Shown: piece after piece, positions 46,502 to 58,462 of the stretch
How positions within the stretch are numbered: the stretch's first letter is position 1
Layout: the number at the start of each line of letters is the position of its first letter
DNA from: Punctularia strigosozonata HHB-11173 SS5
Lineage: Eukaryota; Basidiomycota; Agaricomycetes; Corticiales; Punctulariaceae
Direction of reading: 5' to 3'
DNA length: 64,000 nt
Assembly: GCF_000264995.1 (NCBI RefSeq)
Contig: NW_006767434.1
Coordinates: 2,744,344-2,808,343, forward strand
The notes under the pieces: generated by a model
What the model saw: only the letters and a program-made list of their open reading frames with translations
Databases searched by the model: none
Told to the model about the DNA's origin: nothing
Translations under genes and position numbers: made by a program

Positions 46502-48041
46502 TCAAGAATATGCCGGCGGAGCCATCGAGCGAGGCCGGGGCCCAAGCGGAAATGCGGTGGCGATCTCAATTGGCTGAGAGGCCAAGTACTCTCGCGGCTT
46601 GGCGGAGGGAGAGAACGCGATAGCGCGGAAGGGCTGCAATACGACAGCGTACTGATGAAGGCCAATTAGAAACACATCTCGGCATCCCTATCGGTGAAGA
46701 CGTACCGATATCTTGGCGAATCCGAATATGCAGGCGGGTTTGAGGTTGCCGGGCACTCGGAGCTCCCCGTTGAGAGTACGTGAGTTGGGCGGTGTATCGC
46801 CTTCGTTCGCGGGCCACCAGATTGCAGTGTCTACTATGCGGGACTCCGTGTTGAAGTCGTCGGGGGAGGTGATCAAGTTGTCTGGCGTGTTCGCGGCGAT
46901 CTTCGTGTAGTTAGACGAGTGTCGCATTAGGCGGACGATCGGCGCTTTCGTCGTTGACAAGAGATGGAGCGATTGTGCATCATCAGTCTGAATTGTCAGA
47001 CGAAGCGGGATCACGGTTGATCTGGTATAGCAAAGCTGGAGTAACGTCAATGACAATGCAATGCGACCAATTCGGCAGGATCTTACCGGTGTAGCGAGTG
47101 AGAGCTACGTAAAAGGCAGACGTCAGGGAACCAAAAGAATTCAGGACAGCAGCGAATCCTTACGATGCAATTTGCTTCGATGAGACGGCTGCTAAACACC
47201 GTGCCCTGCATTTTAATTAGCGGAAGCGCCTTCCATCCATGGGGATCGCCAGATGGGCCTATGAGATGAGCGATATTCTCTCTGTAGGCAAGTTGTCTCA
47301 GAGCAGACGGCGCCTCCGGAAATACCAGAGGAGAGTAGTTGAAGGTGATGTTTAGCCTTGTAGATGAGGTCAAGATAGTCCCACCAAACAACGGTATATA
47401 CTTGCCTGCTGTCGCCTCGAAGGAGACCGCGACGAACGTGTAAAAATATCTCATAATGTATACCAAAGCGTGCCTCTTGTTCCATGAACGAGGGCGGAAG
47501 CGGCCACTTCTGCTGCGGATCCTCATTTTCCGCATCGATACCACATTCGGTGGGCAACTTGAGCGTGAAGTCCCAGCGGTTCACACCTGACAGCTTGTCA
47601 CCGCTCCACAATACCCGGCTGATGTTGAGGAACGTTGTCTTTGCTGCGTTGGGGGATCTCGGACTGGGTCCGCTAACAAGATGTCCGCGAACCTGGGGTT
47701 CCGAGAGTGAACATACGACACGATTGTGGAATGATAACAAACGCGCGTACCGATACTTCGACAGAGCGAATTGCAGTATCTCCTTTCGGCACGTCCATCT
47801 CGACACTGCCCTGTACATCCTCACCCTGGAAATACTGCGGCCGATCATTCGAGGACCCGCCCCGGCTCCTCACTATGAGATACGCCCACGGCTCTTTCCG
47901 GATCTGCGCGAGAGGGAACTTGCGCTCGACGACCTCGGGCTGTCTCGGCCGCAGAGCCGAGGGTGCGGGTCGGGTGATGGAGGCGCTGTATGCGGGCAGG
48001 AGCTCAAGCGGCGGAGGAGAAAGGGAGGCCATGGTCGCCAT
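46502..48041 (-). CDS. Arrestin-like trafficking adaptor with a C-terminal PPAY motif
   Basis: Start ATG 48041 (a second at 48032), end 46502, with about five to six exons. The first exon carries an arrestin N-domain start (YFQGEDVQGSVEMDVPKGD, then SIRSVEVSVR-like strand). Further exons give FLNISRVLWSGDKLSGVNRW, DFTLKLPTECGI, RFGIHYEIFLHVRRG, FNYSPLVFPEAPSALRQLAY, SIPLRLTIQTDDAQSLHLLS and the final YAVVLQPFRAIAFSPSA. The protein ends RSMAPPAYS; PPAY is a WW-domain (PPxY) ligand, and an LPAY lies near residue 15. In fungi, arrestins with such motifs bring Rsp5/Nedd4-type ubiquitin ligases to plasma-membrane transporters and trigger endocytosis. That role is inferred from family and motif; the cargo is unknown. 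Confidence 0.82.
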
Positions 48042-49029
48042 GATTTCCGCTCGTCTTTGCTCGCCTCGTTCGAGACCTGAGCTTATGCATGCGCCGCGGT
48101 TATCGTCGAGGGAGTCAGAAACAGATGCGCAGCCGAGTCAGAATCCGTGAGTCCGTGGGTGCGAGTGACGGTATTTATATGGCAGGTACCGATCAACGAT
48201 ATCTGAGGTGGGGAGACGAGGTTTGAAAAGCTCGAGAGTCCTGCTCAGAGACGTTGCGGAAGCTAGGTAAGATTCTTGTGCCAATAACTAGTGCTATGCC
48301 TTGCCCCCTTGGCGACAGGATTCCGATAAGTATCTTACTTTGGCGACAGCGTGAACATTTTGTTTACGTAATGTGGTTATCTCGTAAGATATTCCCAGGT
48401 CTGCTTCGGGCCTGAATATTCTGGTCGCTGGTCAGTCCCATCTATTGCCACAACCGAGATGTCACGAAGTGGCTTGCCTCGTCGATTCTCCCTTTCTATG
48501 CACTTTACTCACTGACCGTTTACTTTTTTTACGGCAACGATACCGACAGCGCTTGCGCGGCCCGTTCGTTACTACTCTTCAAGCTGCAAATGGTCGTTCT
48601 GAGCTCCACTCAATTGTCGTGCCTCGTCACCAAAGTCCAAAAAGGCCTGGCAGCTCCGCGCACCGTCCAACCCCCTCGATCATAAGACATGTGTTGCCGG
48701 ACTATTTCCTCCGCATTCCGTAAAATGCATGGCTCCGTTCTGAAACTGGATTCTATTCCTCTATTACTACAGTGCACGTACTGCCAAGTACGGCCTATTA
48801 AATCGGAGGCTAAATTGTATATTGAAGGAACGCATTCCCAATGCAACATGGTATGAAACCGAAGAAAGTCCGTGAGCGCCTGAACGTGTAATACAGTGTA
48901 GCGGCGTTACTCGAGATGAAGTTGGAGCAACAGACGCGCTGGTAGGATGGTCTTGGTATCAAGCGCAGCCGGGAAAGCCGTGTCGAGGCATGTACCAGGC
49001 AGCATCAGCCGCGTAGTAGTACGAGTCAT
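48042..49029. other. Intergenic
   Basis: About 1 kb between the arrestin-like gene start and the end of the Zn2Cys6 gene. Only the TATA box and unremarkable short frames are seen. Confidence 0.6.
48172..48180 (-). promoter_or_regulatory. TATA box of the arrestin-like gene
   Basis: Minus strand reads ATATAAATA, about 131 bases before ATG 48041. Confidence 0.45.
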
Positions 49030-50242
49030 TCAAAGGCAAAGCGCCGGCTTGGGATCTAAGTGAGAGGGGGAACCGTTAGACACCTCGCACTCGGTCGTCA
49101 TGTATCTCACTAACGGAATCGGTGCCGACGAGAGCGTTGACCAGTCAAAGTCGGTCCACAGGCCCTCCAACGGCGTGGTGCTAGCATCGGGTAGCCGCAC
49201 TGCCCCGTCGAGCGGCGTCAAGAAATCAAAAGATTCATCGAGGCCCGCGAGGGCTGGCGTGGCGTCGAAGGAGGCCGTAGCGGCAGTTCCCATCGGTGAC
49301 ATAATGGATCCAGGGGAGAGCGACGGCGGAAGTCCGAAGATGTCTTCGCCAGAAAGGGCGTCGCTGTTAGGCATGAACGACGATGCTTGTATGTCCCTAC
49401 AACGCACGAGGTTATTCAAGTTGGGGCTTTTCCCGGCATGAACGCCACATTCTACTCACTCCACAGCAGATATGTAATCGGCGCTGTGACTCGGAGAGGG
49501 AGATGGGATAGCGGAGCCTAGCGAGCTCTCGCTGTCGCTCGAGTAATTGAAGCATCGACGAGAGTAGTCGTAGTCCCACGTGGGTAAGGGAGCAATCAGC
49601 CCGTTACCCTGAGGATTCTGTGTTTCCCTGGAGTCCATGTGAGTCGCCCGCGTCGGGCGCTGATATTAGGCAATCACGTACGCAATGGCTTCCAGCCCTC
49701 CGGCGACTGGCCGATGTCTCCGGGCATGCAACCTCTCGCCGTGTGACGAGCCTGCCGCAGCGGCCGGAGAGGACGATGCGTGTCGATCGCGCTTCGAACG
49801 GCCTGAACCGGAGGCTGATATTCGGTGTCGCTCCCTGAAGTAGTGGTCCCTGTCTTGCCACTCGCACAGGAAGCCCTCTCGTAAACAGCCCGGGCAGGGC
49901 ATGTAAGAGACTCCAGCGCTACCTGCAGGCTGTGATACGGGGCCGTTGCACTTGATTTTTCGCACCCTGCAGCTAATAGACGACGACGACGACGGGCTCA
50001 GCTTCGGGAGACCGCAAAAAGAACCGGTTTGGCGCCACTCACTTATCGCAAGATCGAATCATGCGCACACGTTTGGCGGATGGTTTTGGTTGGGGCTCTT
50101 GGGGCATCTCGAGTACGAAATCGGGTTGAGGCGCGTTTTCATGCATGAGGATGTGAAAGTCGATGTCAGGATCCAAAGTCAGCGGCTGCTGGTCCTGACA
50201 AGGTTTTGAGTCGGCGGATGGGTTCCGTTCCTGGGTAGACAT
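49030..50242 (-). CDS. Small Zn2Cys6 (GAL4-type) transcription factor
   Basis: Four exons from ATG 50242 to stop 49030 give about 350 residues. The exon 1-2 joint completes the zinc cluster: CDNCRVRKIKC, a 17-residue loop, then CPGCLREGFLC, which gives six cysteines with CX2CX6C...CX2CX6C spacing. The loop between the third and fourth Cys is longer than the usual 5-9 residues. A basic region follows (SKRDRHASSS). The rest is Ser/Pro-rich with acidic-hydrophobic patches (FDFLTPLDG, LWTDFDWSTLSS) that look like an activation domain. The large fungal middle homology domain is absent, so the protein is short. The frame is open upstream to about 50686, but I chose 50242 because the upstream part looks like non-coding sequence. 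Confidence 0.82.
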
Positions 50243-53200
50243 GGCAGCGGTACTTGTATCTTCGGTGCTTCCCGGGGATGCTGTGAATAGGCTAAACGGC
50301 TCAGAATCAGCGCACAGGTCCTCCACAATCAGCGAGAAGATCATGTTACCAAGAAAGCAGGTTGGGTATAGGAAGCACTGGTGCCCTTGAGGGTTGGAGA
50401 TGAGAAGATGGCGCTGAAGCGCCAACCTACTGGGCCCGGGGGAAAGCAGATGGATGGTGACTGCAGGAAGAATGTGTTGGTGAGTGCTGGTAGTAATAGG
50501 TTCGAGGTCCGAGCACGGGTGCGACGCAGCCACCGCGGTCAGATCTTGATTTCCCCACACTGCAGATACGGAGCCTTTTCGTATGTGCGCCGAGGGGTCG
50601 AGGCGGTGTGTCGAACGCGATAGGTACTCCAAGGTGAACCGTTCCGATCCGACTCCGTACTTGGCCGTTGTCTGGAATGCAGACACGCTGGGGCGGCCGA
50701 GTGAGCTGGGATCCGATCAAGGACACAGCGAGGGAGATTAGAGCAAATGCAGCCTGACCGTCGGCGAGCCATAACTAGTACGCAGATGGGCGTCGAGGAC
50801 GGAGGCAAGACCGGCACGTCTTCCGGCGGCTTCTCTTCCCACGCGGAAATTCCTGAAACTGTTCCATGACTCGCTTAGGTTGGCGCATCTGCTTCGCGGT
50901 CCCTCGGTGGGAGTCCGCCTGGGTCCGCGCGAAGGCCACCACACGGCACAGCATGAGCTTGATCACTGCTTCTTTCCCCCAGGATCAATTCATCCTTCTC
51001 GCCGCTCCCTCACCGCAGGGGAGGCAAGGCGACGCCAGGATCTGCGCCTCTTACACCCGCCTGGGGGCAGTTGCCCCTCACATGCGCCTAAACGTCGTGG
51101 CGGCAGCAGCTGGAGTGGTGCCGAGGATGTTTGCACATGCAACGTCTTAGGCAACTTGTGGTGCGGCCACCCCAATCACGTTGCCTGAGACTGTTATGGC
51201 ACCGCAGGCTCCATCATCAGCATCCATCGCGGCATCGGTCATCAAATGATTATTAGAAGACGTAGGCAAAATACCGGCGGTGGACGCCGAAGAACCATCC
51301 GAAGATCGAGGCTCCCCACTTGGATTCACGATTGCTATATTGCACGCTAGAATATACGGCGAGCTTTTTTTCCCTACCGAAATGCACCTCGATTCATGGG
51401 AGATGCACGAGAGTGTCGGTTGATGCGAATTCTCGGGGCTAACGTAATCTCTACCCGTCGGGCATCTAGCAATGCCGCGGTACGCTTCCGTCGGTGCTGT
51501 TCTACACCGATGAGCACCCTGCTTATGTGTGCATGGACATCATGCTGGCGCCGGCTTCGTGGCGGTGGCACAGTTGGACCTGAGAAAAATACTACAATAT
51601 ACAACTTCACGCTTCAAGTTCTTCGAGGAAGTGGATCATCGCGTCGGCGCATTTCGAAGTATCCCTGCGCTTCCTCTACCAACCGCGTATCGTAAGTACG
51701 GCACATGATTGGCGTATTCCTGGTGGTTCATTATTTTGAAACATGCTTTGTTCGCAGAACGGAATTTCTATTTCTATATGGCCGCCGACCAATGTCGAAT
51801 GACAAGCTATCAGGAACGGCTTCCGAAATGTGGGTTCGGATACTCCACCGCTCAGGGTCAGCGAAAACTCAATCACAACATCGGCTATTCTCAAGCCGAC
51901 TTGAGCCTCAACCACCTGCGCTCCAACGTATAACAAGGTCGGAACCTTTCCGAGTGGCCGCTTGCTCACTTTCAAAAGTCGTAGCGCAACTTGGGAAACC
52001 CTCCGGTTCGGGCTATATCGTATTATGTTCCATAGCAGGCTCATCGGCTGTCATCTCGATGAGATACGTTTTAAAAGGCTGCGGCTTCCAGTTCTCGAGC
52101 CCTTACCGATCTGTTTACAGAGTATAATCCCGAGGCCCCGCTTTGTACTTCTAGCATATCGAACAAGGCGCTCCATGGAAACCCCATCATGCCCGCCTTC
52201 GCGTGCACGTTGACGATTGGAGGCATTCACATCCCTGTTCGTCATCTCATGCTTACACACACATTCGGGAGGTTATTCCGGTCCAGCGCCACATGAGGTC
52301 GTGATAGCAAGTTGCCTAACACCCTTGTCTCATGTACGCCTCGATTGACAAACGTAGAAAGCTGCGTTATCAATACACGTGTACGAAGTGGGAAGTCGGA
52401 ATAGCAATTGCACAGTCGTCGTAAGATGCCTGCAGGTCGCACGCACTGTCTGCACTAATTATGTTTAATCAGCCACCTTCCAACTGTCGAACGCGTAAAA
52501 TCGACGGGGCGGAAAGAGGGTACCGTCTCCCGATGGCCATCTTGATGCTCAGTGATACACGTGTACCGGCGCTGAATCAGCTGAGATAGAGCCCCCTTTC
52601 ACGCGGTGTTATGTACACGATTGTTTTAGGCTCGCTGTCCATGCTAGAAGTTACTTATTGAGCGCAGGAGTGTTAGTGCTGATTGATGGTTGCTTGCATC
52701 TATGCCGCGGTATGACGGCCACTGCAGTGGCACGCTACAATGAGATGGGACGGGGCGTTTCTGGAAACTTGTTCTCGACACGAAGAGAGATAAGTCGTTG
52801 ATGAAGAAACAGAATGAATCCGGCTTTCTTGCCGGTCGCAAAGCCAGATGAGATCTCGGTGGCGGTACGGCCTACAGGGTACCCGCGGGCTCACACGCTG
52901 TCCCAAGCTCCGCGACCAGTTCCTCCAGGCCCCGCCGCCAGGGCGTCGCAAATGATTGGGTGTTGGTCGTGCAAAGGGTCCCCGCTCCCATGGACCGCCA
53001 CTGATTGTTTTGGATCAGAATGAAAGTTCCCTGATCGTTGCTCTTGGGCAGTGCTCGTTGCTGGGATGGCTGTGATGGGCTCGGTTCCTGGATGATCCGG
53101 GCACGTGACCGCGCTGACATTGACGGTCATTGCAGCCGCGGGCTGGACCAGGGCCTGCTCGCTGCGTCGCAGACTGCGTTGGATGTGTGCGCAGCGCGTA

Positions 53201-53354
53201 TCGACGTTGTGTACGTACGCCATATCGATCCAGCAATCCCATTTGCAATACCAGTCCTATCTCGTGCAGTAGTCTCGGGCCGCTCTTGCATCGGCTCCAG
53301 TCTCGACGACGCGCAAAGCCGTCCACAACGTTGACCGCGTTGACCATCAAGGCC
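50243..53354. other. Gene-poor stretch, nothing recognised
   Basis: About 3.1 kb between the Zn2Cys6 factor and the DAO-type oxidase. Frames at 50866-51150, 51676-52044 and 51705-52127 are open but conflicting, with no known motif. No transposon ends, tRNA or repeat array could be seen by eye. Confidence 0.5.
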
Positions 53355-55274
53355 ATGACGCGGGGTCAAATAGCAGCGATCTTGCTCACTCTGTCGCCCG
53401 TCCTTGCGGACAAGCAACTTGCGAGTAGATTGGACGTCACTGGGCTACCGGAACACGCTTTGCACCCGGCTTCACCCTCCATCTACGAGGACCTGTCTTA
53501 CCTGCCGGTGTCGAACTCGACCAAGTCTTTCTGGACGCATGGTGAACGCGATGCGAATCCTTTGGCCTCTGCGGGAAGCACGGGCCCCCTGACTCAGGAC
53601 GCCGATGTGTGTATCATTGGCTCGGGCATCACCGGAGTGTCGGCGGCGTATCACATCGCACAAGGACTTCAAGAGGGTGCGTTGTCAGAGAAGGATAAAA
53701 CGAAGATCGTCGTATTCGAAGCGAGGGAATTCTGTGAGTCGGTCGAAAACGCAGTCCCCCAAGGTCTCAGCTCTGACATGACGAAGGCTCAGGTGCCACA
53801 GGTGAGCCCCCATTATCCGACCGCAAGCCTCGTCAGTAATCGATAATGACCGGCGATCCCAAGGACGAAATGGCGGCCACCTCGTCGCAGCTCAGTTTCT
53901 TGGCTTCCCCCGGCTCGTCGAAGAATGGGGCGTGGATGAGGCCCATCGAGGAATGGCGATCGAAAATCACACAGTGGCGGCGATAGTGGATATTGTGAAC
54001 CGGAAGCACTTGGCAGATGACGTCGACCTAAGGGATGGAGGGCGGACCGTACTAGCACGCGACGAGGAAGACATTCGCCTCATCAAGGAGAACCTCGAGA
54101 CAGCTGAGGAGTATAACGTAGATCTGGAAGGAGTCAGTTGGGTCCCGACGGATAAGCTGAAGCAAGTACGTACAGCAGGGAATGACTCCCATCCTCGTCC
54201 ACTGATAAGCATTCGCTAGAAATTTGGCACGCCCTATGGCCCAGGACTTCACTGGCGAGGATACAATATTTGGCCCCTCAAATTTGTCAGCCATCTGTAC
54301 AAACTCGCTCGCAAGTTCAGCACAACCTCAATCACGCTTCATACTCGCACCCCGGTCATGACCATCTCCTCGTCCAGCAAGGCAAACCGGAATTGGACGC
54401 TCGGCACCCCACGCGGATCAGTGGAGTGCTCCTACGTTGTCCACGCGACGAACGCCTACGCGCCCCACCTCCTCCCGCATCTCCGGGGCCCGGAAGGAAT
54501 TATCCCGACGCGTGGTCAAGTTTTCGCCATCCGCGCCGCGGCCACGCTTGACCGCCTTGGCACGTCGGGCTGGGTTGTAAACGGCGATGGTGACGAATAT
54601 TGGTTCCCGCGGCCTGTCAGCGGAACAGAACGGGAGGTGCCTCTCAAGGACGCACAGGCCCCGCTCGGTGCGTACCGTCCCTCCAATGACGATCATCCGA
54701 TTGTCATTCTTGGAGGTGCGCGCGAATTCGCGGAGGGCCATGAGGTGTACGTGACGGACGATTCGACCGTAAACGCGGATGTAGGCCGCGCTCTCAGAGA
54801 GTTCCTTCCCAAGGTCTTCCCGTTTGTCTACGAAAAAGGTCGAGAGCCCGAGATGGAATGGGTTAGTTCATCGTCGTTCTCCTCCAAGTGCAGGTCGTGA
54901 CTCGCCATTTAAGACTGGTATTATGGGCTACACCAAGAGTAAAGATCCATTTGTAAGTATTTGTTTCTTCGTCCTTGGTCGGACGGGACTGAATAGCGGC
55001 CTAGGTCGGACCTGTCGTCAATGCTTCAGGCCAATACGTGTCGGCTGGGTACAACGGGCACGGAATGCCTCGTGCGTTCGCTTGGTACGCTCGTTCGGCG
55101 AACGGTCTCCGAACTTCTGTACTGATACCAAACTCGGACCTCCACACTAGCGGGGAAGTTGTCGCCGATATGATTGTTAGCGACATACTTGGGAAGACCT
55201 GGAACATACCGGATTGGCTCCCCAAACATTACCTTACGGTAGGCGTTAATGAGAACGGCGAACTGGACGGGTAG
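53355..55274 (+). CDS. Secreted FAD-dependent oxidoreductase (DAO family)
   Basis: Start ATG 53355 with a signal peptide (GQIAAILLTLSPVLADKQ); end 55274. Exon 1 runs to 53733, then a 15-base exon (53787-53801), then exon 3 from 53864. The nucleotide-binding motif is DVCIIGSGITGVSAAYHIAQG (GxGxxG). Across the micro-exon the protein reads EFCSGATGRNGGHLVAAQF, the classic second motif of this family. Then come KFGTPYGPGLHWRGYNIWP, YVVHATNAYAPHLLPHL, IIPTRGQVFAIR and the C-terminal NASGQYVSAGYNGHGMPRAF. The enzyme should oxidise an amine, amino acid or imino acid with O2, probably outside the cell or in the secretory path. Substrate unknown. The gene is complete. Confidence 0.88.
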
Positions 55275-55842
55275 TGCCTAGACAACGTCGATCTGCCGCG
55301 CCCCCCGATATCCGTCTCGTTGACAAAAAAGCTACGCATGCACGTCGGTTCTTTGTCCGGCCGAAAGGCTGTGTTGCAGACTTGTAGGTCCGGAGAAGCA
55401 ATGATCTATGTGGGTACTGTGATTCACTCGGTTGCTTGGTGTCGGTGCGAAAGAAGATGCGCGCGCTCCGTGTAAGGGCGAGTCGGTCAAGGCATTGTGC
55501 TTCGTCGGATCCTGACGTTTTGACCGCGATTCGACTTACGTTTTGTTGGACTGGTACTTTTCCATGTGTGCTCTCATGTTTCGGTATAATATGAAACAGC
55601 TGCTGGTCGTCTTACACGGGTACTGTCCGATCGCGCGACCCGTGAAACAATGGGTGCCATGCGTGTACTTTTCTATGCCCATTGCTTGTTTCAATGTTGG
55701 CGAAGATCGTTACATCATTGACGCGGCACGTGCTCAATGATTCTTGGTTTGCCGTCGGCCCTCGCCCCTCGGGAGTTGGCGCTCAAGCGCCCATAGTTTG
55801 CTAGTCTGCCTGCACTCTGTCTAAGCTCTCTGTCCACCAAGT
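55275..55842. other. Intergenic
   Basis: 3' flank of the DAO-type gene and promoter of the histone deacetylase gene. No clear element seen. Confidence 0.6.
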
Positions 55843-57821
55843 ATGTCGAAGAGAAGGGTGGCGTACTACTACGATCGTGCGTGAAATCTATGTTTATCCT
55901 GAAGATTCTGCTGAGCTGGTCACTAGCTGATGTCGGGGCGTATACCTACGGATTGGGACACTGCATGAAACCTCACAGGCATGTGCACGGTGCCGGAGAG
56001 AGAAGTTGGTTATGCTCACCATCGAGACAGGATACGGATTGCACACGAACTGGTCACGGCTTATGGCATGTTGGACAAGATGCACATATTGGTATGAGCC
56101 GATGGTTCTCCCAAGCACCCACATTCAGCTGAAAGATCGTCAGAAACCGTCTCGTTGTCCTCCCGAGAAGATGACCGCATTCCACACCGATGAATACATT
56201 CATTTTCTGAGCCGCGTCACCCCTGAAAAGGAACGAGAGCTCACGTACGACGGAACAAGATGTGCGAGAAGTCAGTGCGATGTGATATGACGCGTTATAA
56301 CTGTTATCCGGCAGTCCTTGTGGGGTACGACAATCCGGCGTTCGAGGGGGTATTCGAGTTCTGCTCAATATCGGCGGGAGGGTCTCTTGGTAAGCGCTCT
56401 CATGTCGTTGCTGTTACGGGCCTTGACGGTCTGCGTTGGCCTCTCTCAGCCGCCGCCGAACGTATAACCTCCGATTCAGCCGACATCGCTGTCAATTGGG
56501 CTGGCGGCCTTCATCATGCGAAGAAACGCGAAGCGTCTGGTTTCTGCTACATCAACGACATCGTCCTTTGCATTCTGGAACTTCTCCGCTTCTTTCCTCG
56601 CGTACTCTACATCGACATAGACTGCCACCACGGGGACGGAGTAGAAGAGGCGTTCTACACGACGGACCGTGTCATGACTTGCAGCTTCCACAAGTATGGT
56701 GACTTCTTTCCTGGGACAGGTACCCAGAATGATAAAGGCACGGGCAAAGGGAAGAATTACACAGTCAACATCCCACTAAAGGACGGTATCACCGACGAGT
56801 CATACAAAAGTATATTTGAGCCTGTTAGTTGGCTCAGGCAGATCGTTGGGCCGTCTTTACTCATGCAGTTTTCTTCTCAGGTGATCACCAGAATTCTTGA
56901 AGTCTACCGACCTTCCGTTGTTGTCTTGCAATGCGGGGCAGACTCCCTATCAGGAGACAAGCTGGGTTGCTTTAACCTGTCCATGCATGGCCATGCGAAC
57001 TGTGTTCAGTTCATGCGCAAGCAGAACATTCCGACAGTCCTCCTCGGAGGTGGTGGTTACACCGTAAAGAACGTCGCGAAAACATGGGCATATGAAACCG
57101 CATGCGCCTTGGGGATCGAGAATGAGATTGACCAAACGGCGATGCCTTGGAATGAATATTTTGACTGGTTCGGCCCTCGTTATCGGCTTGAGGTAGCGAC
57201 GAGCAATATGGACGACGTCAACGTCAAAGATAGATCCTTATACAGAGTAAGGTGCGGGTCGCGTCTGGCCATTACAACATGTTCGATTTAACCTCCCTAA
57301 CAGGGACAAAGCTTTGCAACAACTAGCGGAGCTCGAGCACGCACCATCCGTTGCGATGCATGACGTGCCCCGAGAATCTGTCGCTGAACACCTGGGAGTA
57401 CGCAAAGAAGAGGACGACGATGCGCGCGACGAGCTTGACGAACGAATTGCCCGTAAGCTTATATTACACGGAGGCTGGACTATCCCTCAGTGTATTCGCA
57501 GGAACGGCTCGGGCCGTGCATGCCATGGATTCTAGTGACCCGGAGTCAGACGACTCAGATACCTCTCGCCACTCCCGTCGTGATACCAGATCACGACGAG
57601 CGAACCGGAAACACATGAGTATCTTGACCAACCAGTATTTTGACCTGCCTCAGTACGAGGCTGAAGACTTGTTCGTTCCCGATGGCTCGAAGGCCAGGCG
57701 CAAATTTTTTGGACAGTCACCGACCTGGGCAATTCCTGATGTAGGGATCGAGTCAACTACAAGAGTCCCCGTGGAAGATTTGCATGATTTATCGGAGGGA
57801 GGTTCGATGTTAATTGATTGA
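55843..57821 (+). CDS. RPD3: Class I histone deacetylase, RPD3/HDAC1 type
   Basis: Zinc enzyme that removes acetyl groups from histone tails in Sin3-type repressor complexes. Nine exons (55843-55876, 55927-55978, 56031-56091, 56144-56261, 56315-56389, 56450-56823, 56881-57251, 57304-57452, 57502-57821) sum to 517 residues with an unbroken frame. Catalytic features: [20 protein letters not shown], the tandem His in AGGLHHAKK, zinc ligands in [14 protein letters not shown], and LLGGGGYT with the active-site Tyr. The C-terminal tail is acidic and then basic ([20 protein letters not shown]), as in fungal RPD3. Intron 2 (55979-56030) has a GC donor. The run [20 protein letters not shown] continues the normal end. 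Family identity is certain. Confidence 0.96.
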
Positions 57822-58462
57822 CGAAGCGGATATCAGCCCGTATATACTCCTGCATACTCATCAGCGCGTCCGGTGTGCACCTCTGTCGCTGTCACTCCTG
57901 TCGCGTCGGGACAGACGATTATTCATGTCGACGACTTCGAATCCGCTGTCGATGAGCCTGCTCGCTGCACCAAAGCCTTGTGGCGCGGTAGTGTTTTCGA
58001 TGGAGTTGCTCGTCTCATTCCTCATCCCACAATAGTAACTTGCCGGAGTCCCGGTACACGCGTACCCGCTAGGGATTGCGGTCTCATCGTGCGCGCTCTT
58101 TCGTTGCGAAGACTGCTGAGATGCCAACCAATTCTCTGTGTAACGGGTTGAACGGGCTAACTAACTCTAACGCAGGTAGTGTTATATACCCTTCATTGAC
58201 AATTCGCGGCAACGATAGACCATATAGAATAATGGAGAGCAAAGATGGCGCTCAAGCTGTACAACCATTGCAGTGCCTGTCTGCACACGCCGTAGTGCAT
58301 TCGTGTGCAAGGCCTTCGATGTTCCACCCGAGTTCATCAGCATCAATGCCACTCGTGTTGACCACATACCCGCCACATTCTTTCCAGAGACCATGGCACA
58401 CCAACAGAAGTTTTCGATGCACAAGACTAATATTCTCTGTCACGCCATCTGCACCGACCGTT
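57822..58462. other. Intergenic, convergent gene ends
   Basis: Between the stops of RPD3 (plus) and the DNA repair nuclease gene (minus). Nothing recognised. Confidence 0.6.

Noticed and set aside
50243-50686. 148-codon in-frame N-terminal extension of the Zn2Cys6 factor
   Set aside because: Composition looks non-coding and the ATG at 50242 gives a normal start; kept only as an alternative.
57861-58127. Minus-strand 88-codon frame between RPD3 and the nuclease gene
   Set aside because: Low-information composition, no start context or partner exon.
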